The notes beneath the pieces were generated by a model, which was given only the letters and a program-made list of their open reading frames with translations, did not search any database and was not told the DNA's origin. 64,000 bases of DNA, taken from positions 7,511,103 through 7,575,102 of the forward strand of contig NC_034010.1 in NCBI RefSeq assembly GCF_000346465.2, in the 5' to 3' direction. A program made the translations under genes and the position numbers. Shown here one piece after another: positions 12,305 to 22,643 of the stretch; position 1 is the first letter of the stretch; every line of letters starts with the position of its first letter. This DNA is from Prunus persica. Lineage: Eukaryota; Streptophyta; Magnoliopsida; Rosales; Rosaceae.

Positions 12305-12525
12305 TTAGCACTATGGAATGAAGAAGGCTGCATGGAGATTATAGAGGCCGATCCATGGCCATTCCTGCCCTCTGCCATGTGCTTTGAAGCAAGGTATTAT
12401 CATGATGACCTCGGTCCTTTCACTTTCCTTGGAGTCAACCAGAACGGCCGCCATCATGGTGTCACGGCCCAAAGACTCATTGAAGAAGGTTTAGCCAGTT
12501 CTCTAGAAGACTGGAATAGACCTTT

Positions 12526-13752
12526 TTGTGCAGAACTACCAGAACTCTGATGTTTAGTCTCAATCAACTGGACAAGGATCGAGCTGCAACAATCCGATCC
12601 ATCACAAAAAGATTGTTGATATACTGGGAAGAAAGGATGTTTTTCATACAGAATCCAGCCATCAATATGGCAGAATTCACCCATGAAAGCACAAAGGAAC
12701 AAAAGGAGGAAATTTTACAGAAGGAAGTATTAGATTTTGCACCAGCAGCACTGGATGACTCCTTGCCAGAAGTGGAGGATCCTTTACAGGAAATAAACTT
12801 AGGGACAGAAGAAGATCCAAGGCCTACTTTCATCAGCACGCTTTTGAAGGAACCACTCAAGACTGAACTCATGGCACTTTTGCAGGAGTTCAGAGATTGT
12901 TTTGCCTGACATTACCACGAGATGCCAGGATTGGACAGGCAGTTAGTGGAGCACAAGCTGCCAATTAAAGATGGCTACCTTCCAGTTAAACAGGCCAGAA
13001 GAAGAATGTCTATGGACACGGAACTAAAGGTCAAAGAAGAGATAGAAAGGCTGCTCAAGGCAAGATTCATCAGGCCAGCCGTCTATGCCGATTAGTTAGC
13101 AAATATTGTGCCTGTTCTCAAAAGAAAAACAGGGGCAGTTAGAATCTGCGTGGATTACAGAAATCTGAATGAGGCATCTCCCAAGGACGAATATCCTATG
13201 CCAATGGCAGACATGCTAGTGGATGGAGCTGCTCATAACCAGATGCTATCTTTCATGGACGGCAATGCAGGTTATAACCAGATTATGATGGCAGAACAAG
13301 ACATCCACAAGACAGCCTTCATGTGCCTTGGACATATAGGTGCTTTCGAATATACTGTAATGCCTTTCGATTTGAGAAATGCGGGGGCCACCTACCAAAG
13401 GGCAATGAATTCCATTTTTCATGATATAATAGGACATTCCTTGGAAGTATACATAGATGATGTGGTGATTAAATCCCCCGAGAAAGGAAACCACATAGCA
13501 AGTCTGAGAAAGGCATTCCTAAGAATGAGGCAGCACAAACTAAAAATGAACCCAAAAAAGTGTGTTTTTGGAGTCCAAGCAGGAAATTTCTTAGGATTCT
13601 TGGTTCACCAGAGAGGCATAGAGGTTGACAGAAATAAAGCAAAATCCATCATAAAAGCCCTACCACCTCGGAACAAGAAGGAACTTCAGAGTCTCCTAGG
13701 AAATATCAATTTTCTAAGAAGATTCATATCCAATTCTGCAGGAAAAATCTAA
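12526..13752 (+). pseudogene. Reverse transcriptase of the Tat element, with nonsense codons
   Basis: An acidic pro-RT linker (12526-12906) ends at TGA 12907-12909, where relatives have Trp. The RT domain then runs from about 12919, with a TAG at 13093-13095, again at a Trp position. Motifs visible: RICVDYRNLNEASPKD, FMDGNAGYNQI, AFEYTVMPFDLRNAGATYQR, the catalytic YIDDVVIKS box near 13450, and NPKKCVFGV...FLGFLV. These are the finger, palm and thumb landmarks of Ty3/gypsy RT. The frame stops at TAA 13750. It would copy the RNA genome into cDNA in the particle; two to three stops in one frame make it inactive. Confidence 0.9.
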
Positions 13753-14169
13753 CCTTTTTTCTTCCCTGTTAAGGCTGAAGCAGGAACAAACATTCAAGTG
13801 GGAAGAACAACACCAACAGGCTTTCCAGGAAATAAAGCATTACCTCTCAAATCCACCAGTTCTTTCCCCACCAAAAAGAGGCAGACCACTCAAGCTTTAT
13901 ATATCTGCATCAGAAGTATCCATTGGAAGTCTGCTAGTTCAAGATAACAAAGAAGGAAAGGAACAAGCAATCTACTATCTAAGCAGAACATTAACAGAGT
14001 GGAGAAAAGGTATTCCGCAATAGAAAGGCTTTGCCTGGCCTTATATTTCACTGCTGTAAAAAACAAACACTACATGCTGCCACACACTATCTACATCATT
14101 GCCAAGACAGACTTAATCAAATACATGCTAACAAGACCAATGCTGAGGGGCAGAATTGGGAAATAGACT
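13753..14169 (+). pseudogene. Classical RNase H domain remnant of the Tat element
   Basis: Shifted frames encode FKWEEQHQQAFQEIKHYL, then PPKRGRPLKLYISASEVSIG and a piece with AIYYLSRTL, matching the RT connection and RNase H start of Ty3/gypsy pol (consensus 'F.W...C..AF..LK..L...P.L..P..G..L.LY...S...V...L'). The rest (to about 14169) is scrambled by frameshifts and stops. At least two frame changes are needed to read through. Confidence 0.75.
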
Positions 14170-14970
14170 TTGGCTTTGACAGAATTCACCTTCAGGTATG
14201 TCCCCCAGAAAGCTGTTAAAGGGCAAGCTGTGGCAGACTTCCTAGCGGATCACCCAGGAGAGGAAATTGAAAACATGGACTCTTTGGACATAGCAAATGC
14301 AGATCTGCTAACTAGAGCTCATATTTGCCTTAACAATCCAATCTATTCGATTCATCTCACACCTTGGAAACTATATTTTGATGGATCAAAGACAGATAAG
14401 GCTTCAGGAGCCGGGATTGTTCTGGAAGAACCATTGGGGGTCAGACAATGCTATTCCTTCCAGTTAGATTTCCAGTGCTCCAACAACAGGGCCGAGTATG
14501 AAGCTTTGATTATACGGCTTGAGATGTTGGTAGAATTAGGAATTCAATCCGTGGAGATCTTGGGAGATTCCATGCTTGTCCTAAAATAGATTGCTGGAGA
14601 ATACAAGTGTCTAAATCCTTCTCTGGCTGTATATCTAGTAGCAGCTAGAAATCTGCTGACAGAATTTAGAGAAGCTACTTGGGAACACATCCCAAGGGAG
14701 GAAAACTTTGCAGCCAATGAACTGGCTCAGGTGGCATCAGGCATACAAATGCTCGAAGACTGCGTCCAAAGGATCATCAAGATAGGAAGGAAAAGTCTAC
14801 CATCTGTTTTGACTAGAGGGATGGAGATAGAAGTCAATTCTGCCTTAATCACTGAAGATGATTGGAGGGAGCCTATCATGACTTACTTAAGATATCCCAC
14901 TCTGCCCTCTAAGAAAAGAGTCAGAATCATGGCTACAAACTACCTCATGTGGAATGAAGATTTGGTCTGA
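14170..14970 (+). pseudogene. Archaeal-type RNase H (aRH) domain of the Tat element
   Basis: Core motifs: WKLYFDGSKTDKASGAGIV (first catalytic Asp in YFDGS), NNRAEYEALIIRLEML (catalytic Glu in AEYEAL) and VEILGDSMLVLK (catalytic Asp in GDS). This second RNase H, close to archaeal and plant RNase HI, is the signature of the Tat clade and lies between RH and integrase as expected. A TAG at 14587-14589 replaces the usual Gln after LVLK. The frame continues to the end of the domain and into the tether before a TGA at 14968-14970. Confidence 0.85.
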
Positions 14971-14985
14971 AAAAGTAAGGATGAG

Positions 14986-16154
14986 GTGCTATTAAGGTGC
15001 CTCGGGAAGGCAGAATACATGAAAGTCATGGGAGAAACCCATGAGGGGATCTGTGGAGCTCACCAAGGGGGAAGAAAGATGTGCTGGTTAATCAGAAGGT
15101 ATGGCTACTTCTGGCCAACCATGATGAAGGATTACATCAACTATTCCAAGGGATGTGAGGCCTGTCAAAGGCACGGCCCAATCCAGCAGGGTCCTTCGGT
15201 TCCCATGAATCCAGTAGTAAAACCATGGCCTTTTAAGGGATGGGCAATGGATCTCATTGGCAAGATCTATCCAGCCAGCAACCAGCAGCACTGTTTCATT
15301 ATTGTTGCCACAGACTACTTCACCAAGTGGGTAGAGGCCAAGCCAGTAAAAACCACAACATCTCAAGAGATCATCACCTTTATAGAAGAACAGATCATAC
15401 AAAGGTTTGGCATTCCAGAATCAATCACAACTAATAGGGGTTCTTCTTTCATATCTAGGGATATACTGGATATGGCAGAAACATTCAAATTCAAACTGCT
15501 TTAATCTACTCCTTACTATGCTCAAGCTAATGGACAGGCAGAATCAAGTAACAAGGTAATTATCAATATCATCAGAAAAATGCTGGAGAAAAACCCAAAG
15601 CAGTGGCATGAGCAGTTATCAGAGACTTTGTGGGCATACAGAACTTCAAAAAGAGAAGCAACTGGCATGACCCCTTATGCTCTAACCTACGGCCATGATG
15701 CAATTCTTCCCATGGAGATAGCAGTCCAGTCTTTTAGAATTGCTCACCAGCACGGTCTCACTGGGGAGGACTACTCTCAAGCCATGTTGCTGGAATTGGA
15801 AGAATTGGATGCAAGCAGGATTGACACCCTCAACAAACTCTTAGCAGGAAAACAGTGTCGAGGGCCTACAACAAAAGAGTTAGAAACAAGAGTTTTGAAG
15901 AGGGAGAGATAGTCTGGAAGGCAATTCTGCCCCTTGGAGCACACATAGCTGGATATGGGAAATGGTCACCTACATGGGAAGGCCCTTTTGTAATTAACCA
16001 GATCCTCGGAATGGGGGCATACAGGTTGCAGGACCGAGATGGAATTATTCATACTGCCCCAATCAATGGTAAATGGTTAAAGAAATTCTATCCAACCATG
16101 TGGGATTCGCAGGCTGTACAGACAGATCCCGGGATAGAAGAGGAACAAGACTGA
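14986..16154 (+). pseudogene. Integrase of the Tat element, with stops and a missing catalytic Asp
   Basis: The N-terminal HHCC zinc-binding part is recognisable (HEGICGAHQGG ... CEACQRHG, about 15040-15175). The catalytic core shows the first Asp in WAMDLIGKI. The second Asp is replaced by Asn (SITTNRGSSF; relatives have a DQG or DRG box). The Glu is in YYAQANGQAESSNK after a TAA at 15502-15504. The C-terminal part (15580-15912) is followed, after a frame shift near 15860, by the GPFVI and GAYRLQDRDG segment typical of non-chromodomain integrases. Integrase would insert the cDNA. One stop, one shift and the Asp loss make it inactive. Confidence 0.88.
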
Positions 16155-16353
16155 CCCTTTTTGTTTCTTGAAAAGAATTTTGTTTGGATCTATTTTTGCT
16201 TTAAAGTTTTTGTGTTTTTGCTTTCGAAACTGTGTCCGGTTATTGCATCAAAAGTAAATGAAAAGCAGTGAAATGCTATTTAAGGGCAACAAATGAACAA
16301 GCTTATATAAAAATAGCCACCCTCGCGGCAAATTATTCAAACAATGAAAGAAA

Positions 16354-17045
16354 CTAAAATCCTAGTTTCGTAAGGGTTTCTTGCAGGTTCGCCTTCTTGA
16401 CAGAAAGTTCTTTCTGGAGCAGCACCCCTTGGTGAATCGAAGCCTCTGCAACCATGCTTTGAACAAGAAAAGTAGCCTTGGTCTTAGAACTCAGTCCAGC
16501 CCCAAGCCTGCTCTGCACCTCCCTGCACTCTGCCAGCTGTTTTTGGAGCTCTTCGATTTGCTTCTCCAGCTTGTCTGCAGTAGCCTTGGCTTCTTTATAT
16601 CCTGCCACCATCTGGTCCAGTTCTGCTTTCTGCTTTGTAAATCAGCCAGGTTGGCTTCATGGGTGGCCTTGCAGAACTCAGAAGTCTTGAAGGTGGGCCT
16701 AAGATCCTCATAACGATCATGCAAATTGAGCACATCTCTGGCCAAGCTTAGGCCCATCTCAAGAATAGGCTTCGGAGCCATGTTCTGTCTGTGTAGCAGG
16801 TCCAAGTCCTTCATCAGCTGATCAAAGGCTTCCTTGTCTTGGTCAAACTCCAGCTCAGTGGACTGCCAGATTTTCAACCTCTCCATGGCCTCCTCCACTG
16901 CCCTAGATTTTGCCCTGCCTGGAGGAGAGCTGAGTTTCTCCAATCTATCCAATTGAGCATCCAGATCCATGGCTTCAAACTCTTCCAGTTCTGGATCAGC
17001 AAAAGAAGCCGTGGTAGATGATCCTGGAAAGGAATGAATATGCAT
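16354..17045 (-). pseudogene. Exon 7 of the antisense PMD gene: coiled-coil tail
   Basis: The exon begins after TTCTGCAG at 17046-17053 and codes for a helical, heptad-rich tail: LDAQLDRLEKL, then EFDQDKEAFDQLMKDLDLL, and after a one-base shift near 16630 the stretch KLEKQIEELQKQLAECREV, ending LTKLGF before the stop at 16354. Such a tail usually mediates oligomerisation. The shift divides the exon into two overlapping open frames (16491-17045 and 16354-16611). Confidence 0.72.
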
Positions 17046-17118
17046 CTGCAGAAGAAAGCATAAGTTAAGACCAAGCAGAAAGTGGAAAATAAGGGGCCTA
17101 AAAGTTATGAAAACTTAC

Positions 17119-18183
17119 AGCAACAATGGGAGGCTTCAGGGGACTGGTCACCGTTGCCAGGACGCCAACAACTTTAGGCACTTCTGCCTGGAAAGGCTAT
17201 AATAGTTAAAAAGGAAGAACAAGGCAGAATCGCAAGAAAATATGGATAGGTAGGGAGGAAAATTACCACAACCACAGGAACAACGGCATTTGTTTCCAAC
17301 TCAGCCTCCGGAACTACAACAGACAGTTCTGCCTGATCCACAGGCTCTGATGCAGACCGCTCCGCCTGATCCTCAGCCGCTGGAGCGGCAGTAGAGTGCT
17401 CTGCCTCGGCATCCTCAAATAAGGCCAGTTCTGAGCTAGTCAGCTCAGCCCTTGGACCCCCTTGTTACTTCTGCGCCAAGGCAACGCTCTCTGCAATCAC
17501 CTCAGCAGGGATCTCCTCCTACAAAACAGGGATCAGAACAGAAGGAATGGGGCAAGAGGGGAACTGATACAAATCACAGAAATAAAACTCACCTCTCCTT
17601 CCACCACTGCCGCTTTTTCCTGGGGCACTCCTTCCAACTCTTCCAGCTCTTTTTCCTGCTCCACCTCTTCAAAAGCCTCTCGCAGCTCTTCATCCGTCCC
17701 AGAAGTAGTGGTAGGGACTGCTACGGTTTCTTCTGTGGCAATGTACTCCACTTCACTCCTCCTTTTAAATTTTTTCAACTTAGTAGGAGGAGGGGAAGGA
17801 CTTTCAGCTAGACAGAACAAAAAGCAAAGATTAGGAAAAAGAAGGCAAGTCAGAATAAAATTGAAAGGAATAGCTGGAACATCACGAGCTTACCTGAAAT
17901 GCCAGGCCGCGTGGTATTGTCCGGAGGAGGGGCAGGTCCTTTTCTTTTTCTTCTGCCAGAAAGAGCGGCCTCAGCAGGAGTTTGTTCTACCTGGACCTCA
18001 TCTTCTTCATCTGCAGAAGGAAGCTCCAAGTCCCCAGCGGCAATAATAGAAGAGACTGCACCAAGGAGTTAGAGATTAGAAACCAATCCAGCTGGAAAAG
18101 ACAGAAGAAAATTAAAAAGGAAAACTTACCGATCACTTCTCCAGCCTGAACAGATTGCCCACCTACGTTGGTCAGAGAAGGAT
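17119..18183 (-). pseudogene. Exons 2-6 of the antisense PMD gene: charged linker
   Basis: Five short exons with GT...AG borders: 18183-18130, 18055-17894, 17807-17593, 17518-17267 and 17196-17119. They encode a low-complexity linker: an acidic patch (LPSADEEDEVQVEQ), a basic nuclear-signal-like patch (SGRRKRKGPAPPP), a second basic patch (KLKKFKRRSE) and a long Glu-rich run (EELREAFEEVEQEKELEEL). Exon 5 contains TAA at 17465-17467 where the sequence otherwise reads on. Two Lys/Arg clusters suggest a nuclear protein. Open frames on the opposite strand here (17452-18046) are shadows. Confidence 0.7.
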
Positions 18184-18257
18184 CTGATATAGGCAGAACA
18201 GACATTAGAAATCGATCATCAAGACAGAACAAATCCCAGACAGAATCAGAAATCTAC

Positions 18258-19893
18258 CTTCTATGATTTGTGCATTAATGTCTTTGATAGTCTGGACCAT
18301 GTGCGTCTTGGCATCCCCATCCGCAAAAATGGCCCAGTTTTCCCAACCATCAAAAAGCACCTTGAGGGCAGTGACAGAAGCAGGCAGACCTTGGAATCTG
18401 GCTTTCCACCAGGCGTCAAAATCAGCGGAACTGCAGGAATTCGAGCTGTTGTTGATTTTGTTCACTGCACACCGGGCATCCTTGTGCACCTCCAAATCAT
18501 CTGCATCCCTCCAAGAGGAGGCCCGGTTACAACTCCGATATGATTTCAGCGGAATGAGCTGAGGACAGCCAAGCTGCCTTGCACAGAAGTTGGGATGATA
18601 GACTTATGCCCCCAGATGATAATTTGGAGGTTTGCCCCCACCGTGGGGCAGATCTCTGGGCAGAGTAATGCTCAGAAATTTCTTCCTGAAGTCTGTTCTG
18701 GCAGCCTCATCTTCTAGCTCCTTCTCGAACAACCGAAATCCGGTCTGGAACCAAGGATAGGTCCTTCTGATCACCACTTGCCACTGAGCTGCCGACCTCT
18801 TTGTACAATGCCTGAAGAGCATCAAGTACTCCTCAACAGAACGCTTGGGCACTTCTGCCGATATCAGAGGAAGGGCCAGGAATTGGTCTTCAGGCAGAAC
18901 TATGTCTGAGAACCTTAGCTCTGGAAAATAGACCTGCAGCCAGATCTGGATCATCCAGAATGCGCTAGGGGCCGACAGGTTCAGTGGATTCTCCAGGGTG
19001 GCAGTGTGCAGATTCTTGTAAAGGTGAGCCAGAACTGATGGCCCAAGCCCCACATCAGTGTGATTGTGAAGCGCTTCTGCCAGATGTCTGTACTCAAGCA
19101 GAACTGCCGAAGACCGATTGGGGAAAACGAACCAGTTCAGCCAATACAAAAGGAACAACATGTGTTGCTGATCCTTGTCCTTCTCAGCGCTAAATTTCTT
19201 CAGATAATTGGAGAAGGAGCAGTTCTGGTTGATCGTGGCTTGAGAGATAGTAAAGGGAATGGCCACTTTTTCTTGATTTTTCCGCCTGTGATAATCTCCA
19301 ACAGCATCAACAGGCCTGCCATAGGGCCTGAACCCAAAGATTTGGGCCATATCCAGCAGGGTTGGCGCCATAGGACCCACACGGAAATCAAACGTGTTAC
19401 TGGCAGAATTCCAGAAGCACAAAGCAGCGGCAAGCAGGTTCTCATCTCTGTTAATCGACTGCTTGGACAGGAGAATGGCATCATAAATCTCGGCTCTCCT
19501 CCAGTGACCCCCATACCTCGGGAGAAGTCTGTCAATCCAGCCTGCCCATTTGACCGGACTGTTCCTCACCTCGCTGGACGTGAAAGACCGGCTCAAATTC
19601 TTGCTAACCCAAGAATAAGAAGCCAGGGCAGAAGTACTCTCAAAGCACAAAGGAGCCTCGGCATCCTTTTTCAGCAATTCTGCCACCTCAACCAGGACAG
19701 AGCCAAACCAGTGAGGCCCTAGCACCAGGGTGTTCTCGAACAAATGAAGGACGTTCTCGTCCAGATTCTTTTGGGCAAAGGGATGAAGCTTGCCCCTGAC
19801 TTCTATCGCATGAGCATCAATCCCGGTCCCAGTAATGTAATCAGGAGGAACTGGAGCTGAAGAAGACTGAGCACGAGACCTTGGGGAAGACAT
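18258..19893 (-). pseudogene. Exon 1 of the antisense gene: plant mobile domain
   Basis: The ATG at 19893 starts a Ser/Arg/Pro-rich N-terminus. The PMD fold follows: SWVSKNLSRSF, then the WAGWIDRLLPRYGGHWR region, a helix with EIYDAILLSKQSINRD, and FDFRVGPMAPTLLDMAQIFG, which corresponds to the conserved 'F.F..GEM.PTL.D...L.GLR..G.PV' block of PMD proteins. Next come LLYWLNWFVFPNRS, ALHNHTDVGLGPSVLAHLY and QIWLQVYFPEL, all characteristic. The open frame is 429 codons to TAA 18604-18606. The same frame continues without a further stop (VYHPNFCARQLGCPQLIP, then WWKARFQGLP) to a GT donor at 18257. The stop therefore looks like a single nonsense mutation within one exon and not the real end. Confidence 0.85.
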
Positions 19894-20226
19894 TTCTGAT
19901 TCGAGGGAAGAAGCAGAGAGAAAGTGAAAGAAAAGGGAGGTCTGAAGGAAACAATGGAAATCCCGAAGAAAAGCTCGGAAGAACGGAGTCAGAAGGGCTA
20001 GGTTTTCAGAAGCGGTGGATTTGAATTTCTTTTAAAAGAGAAGCTCGAAAATGTGGGAAGAAGAAGATGGGACGGCACCTGATGATTATTAGCTAGTAAC
20101 TAGCTAATAACTAGCCGTTTTCCCACGAACTCTAGTTCGTGGTAGGCGGACGTGGCAGACGACTGGCGCGCAAATTAATGGCAAAAGCATTAAGTCTGAA
20201 ACCATTCCAATTCCAAAACGATTCAG

Positions 20227-20239
20227 ACTTAGGGGGCAT
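20227..20239 (+). other. Polypurine tract of the Tat element
   Basis: CTTAGGGGGCAT immediately precedes the 3' LTR start at 20240, the position where plus-strand DNA synthesis is primed. It is short and ends CAT, so the exact primer limits are uncertain. Confidence 0.6.
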
Positions 20240-21836
20240 TGTTTAGGCCTAAATTTGGCACGCCAAAGTTCAAAAGACAGGCCCATAGTGAAATTACCTG
20301 CCTAGCCCAAAAAGCTTGAGGGTAACAAAATTAGGATCCAGACAGGTTGGGTTTCAGGCTAGGATGTCAAAAACAAAAAAAGGGGACCCGAGAAGGACCA
20401 ACGTGGAAACCGTCATTTGGGCTTCAAGGATCAGCCCATAAATTTTGTTGGGTTCAAACCCAAGGGAATTAAAAACACACCCACATGATTGCCTCAGCTT
20501 TGAAAAGTCAGCAAATTCAACTAAGTTAAAAATATGAGAGGGACATCTCTGAAACACTGCCAGCAGAAGATCAAAACCCATCTGTGATCGGAGATTTTGC
20601 TCCAAAAAAGTAATACACCATCTTCCAAGGAATTCCCGGGTCACGCTATCTAAATTAGAACGGGAAACAGGGAGTTGTTCAGAAAATACAAAAGAAAAAC
20701 CAACCGCCATAAAAAGCCCACACAGACGGTGGCGTTGGTTGAAATAGAAAGCTGCCACCCAGGAAACCAGGGAAGGGACTGCTTTAGGAGGTGACTACTG
20801 AGAGCCTATCTGCCTTGATTGATAAAAATCCCTTTTACTTTACATTATAGGAGATCTTTTTGCCGCCCATTATTTAAATTTAAAACCACCTCCCCAAGAG
20901 GGTCTCTTATAAAAACAGAAGTAGGCAAGGAAGGAACGGACAGTCAATTCATCAATCAATCAAAAAAACAAACAACAAGAAAACAACCAAAAGCTCACTT
21001 GGATTCCAAGAGAAACCAGCTTTAGATCAGAATTTCAAAGTTCAGACTTAGAAAATAAGTATTCTAAAAACGAGATCTCTCTCGTTACAAATTTAGTTCA
21101 GCAAAAGCTAAGGCAAGCAGAGTTCGAGTTTTCACAAACGTGGAGACCTCAACGAACTTATGAAGAGTCCTGCTCAAGCAGAACAACGCTCGTAGTGCAA
21201 CCCCTAGCCTACCAAACCCTCGAGAATAGCCACTTCTGCCCCCTTCAAACTGAAGAAGCTGCAGTTCTGCCCACTAAAAGGCCTCACGAAGCGTGAAGTA
21301 AACATAAAGCTCTGCCAAAATCGAACTTTGGTATCGATTTATAGCTCAGCCTAGCATCTGAAGTCACGAAGCAGTACGGACCAACCCAGGTGCGTCCAGT
21401 CCAGCCCAAGCCAGAGCTTTCTATCCAAGCAGAAACGGAGTTCCGGCCGTCTTTTAACCTTCCTAGCGTCGATATGCATATTTATTGTTTTGTAAAAGGC
21501 AATTCTGTTTAAAACAGCCCAACTTCTATCGAATATTTCTGGCCAGAACAGCCGTTTGATACTGAGATAAATTATGAAAGTCCCCACCAGTCTGAGTCAA
21601 GAAAAGAACTTACTTGGGAGATATTCCTCACCCAAATTCACAATCATTTGTTTTAGAAGTCAGTAACTTGGGGCGCAAGTTATCCACTCTAAAAAGAAGT
21701 CTGCTAGGATTTACATTGCCAGCAGTAGCACGCTCACACACCAAAGAAAGCTGACTTGTCGACCAACAAATGGTCTCCAAGCTAGTGGGGAACTTCGCCC
21801 TTCCATCTCAGGAGTAAACGCGAAAACGGGTGAACA
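20240..21836 (+). repeat. 3' LTR of the Tat element
   Basis: The LTR begins TGTTTAGGCC and ends GTGAACA, retaining the canonical TG...CA ends. It is 1597 bp and about 98% identical by eye to the 5' LTR. TATA box at 20908-20915. The flank TATTC (21837-21841) repeats 7230-7234. The antisense open frame 20354-20758 mirrors the one in the 5' LTR. Confidence 0.92.
20908..20915 (+). promoter_or_regulatory. Probable TATA box in the 3' LTR
   Basis: TATAAAAA at the position equivalent to 7903-7910 of the 5' LTR. From here transcription could run out into segment A. Confidence 0.45.
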
Positions 21837-21841
21837 TATTC

Positions 21842-22100
21842 GTGTCCTTAGTACTGATCTTCCCTGAAAAGTGGTTAACAATGCTTCTGATTATTCGTAT
21901 CCAGCTAAACTTTTGTCCTACTATCACTGATTATCTATCTCCTTCGGAGATAAGCCACTTCTCTTGAGAATTTCATACTGAGTGTATCTATAACCTCTGA
22001 CCATTTTCTCCGTCTCAAGTTTTCTTCCTCCTGTATAAAGAAATATGGGAATCCTTTGTGATCTGTAAAGATCTGGCATATTTCCTCATAAAAATACTGC
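21842..22100 (-). pseudogene. RNase H remnant of the minus-strand Tekay/Del-like pol
   Basis: Minus-strand translation gives CQIFTDHKGFPYFF, then EENLRRRKWSEVIDT, the relic of the conserved 'TDHKSLQYIF...LN.RQRRW.E...DYD' part of Ty3/gypsy RNase H. It is the continuation of the pol interrupted by the Tat element at 7230; removing the 14.6-kb insert puts RNase H and integrase remnants in correct order on one strand. The homology ends abruptly at about 22100 where segment A begins. Confidence 0.62.
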
Positions 22101-22201
22101 CATGGAAACTGTCACTCTTCAACTCTAATTTCAAATCTTCTTTTTTCTTTTTCTTTTTTTTTCTCTTTTCAAAATTACCTGAAATTTTGTGCCATTACTC
22201 T

Positions 22202-22643
22202 TGTTGATGCCCAAAATCGGAGGACATCTTAGGTGGAAGAAGTGTCAAGTGTTCAGCATAACAAGAGGGTTGTGGACCTTCGGCAAGGAGAGATCCCACG
22301 AAAGAAATAGGGAGGAAGCAATCATCAAGTTTCGGATACCACTGTGGTACCTACCGAAGGCTCTCCGATACGTAAGTCAACAAGAGTAGGTTATGTAGTA
22401 ATTTTAGTAAAGTAACAGTAAAGGTGAAAAGTAATTACCTTTTTTACTTGGGCACTATTCCTCTTTTATAGAGAATTGAAAGTGAGAGTTTACACAAAGT
22501 TTTGACGTGGAACTTTGTCCAAATCGTTGTAGTGGTGATGCGTGTCCATGGTTCTAGGCTCTGTAACTGAGAGCTTCGGCAGGTTTCGGGTCTATCTTCG
22601 TGCTGGTCCTTTAGTGCCAAATGTGCTTAGTATGGTATAAACA
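22202..22643 (+). repeat. LTR-like repeat, about 440 bp
   Basis: The block begins TGTTGATGCCCAAAATC and ends ATGGTATAAACA, with a TTTTATAGAGAATTG promoter-like stretch near 22471. The TG...CA ends and layout suggest a solo LTR, but I see no clear 5-bp target duplication. Copies: 51811-52252 and, 5'-truncated, 44423-44757. Class not assigned. Confidence 0.4.

Larger units (their letters stand above)
16354..19893 (-). pseudogene. Antisense seven-exon PMD gene carried by the Tat element
   Basis: A spliced gene lies antisense between integrase and the 3' LTR. Exons on the minus strand: 19893-18258, 18183-18130, 18055-17894, 17807-17593, 17518-17267, 17196-17119 and 17045-16354. Every intron starts GT and ends AG, and reading phase is kept across the junctions I checked. 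The product is a plant mobile domain (aminotransferase-like PMD, PF10536 type) followed by an acidic/basic linker and a coiled-coil tail, about 1000 residues. Defects are few: TAA at 18604-18606 (exon 1), TAA at 17465-17467 (exon 5) and a one-base shift near 16630 (exon 7). PMD proteins such as Arabidopsis MAIN/MAIL1 act in the nucleus in gene silencing and genome stability; what the element-borne version does is not known to me. Domain call firm, exon map good, function inferred. Confidence 0.82.
7235..21836 (+). mobile_element. Complete 14.6-kb Ty3/gypsy Tat-type retrotransposon with antisense PMD gene
   Basis: Two LTRs (7235-8829 and 20240-21836) bracket gag, protease, RT, RNase H, an archaeal-type RNase H, integrase and a large antisense gene. 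A perfect 5-bp target duplication TATTC lies at 7230-7234 and 21837-21841. The domain order RT-RH-aRH-IN and the non-chromodomain integrase place it in the Tat lineage (Ogre/Retand relatives), where aRH and extra genes between IN and the 3' LTR are known. The sense frames have many stops and frameshifts, so the copy is not autonomous. The LTRs differ by roughly 30 substitutions and two small indels by eye (about 2%), so the insertion is fairly young. Confidence 0.92.

Noticed and set aside
16381..18046. Plus-strand frames opposite the antisense gene
   Set aside because: Shadows of the minus-strand exons, which have splice borders and a recognisable domain.
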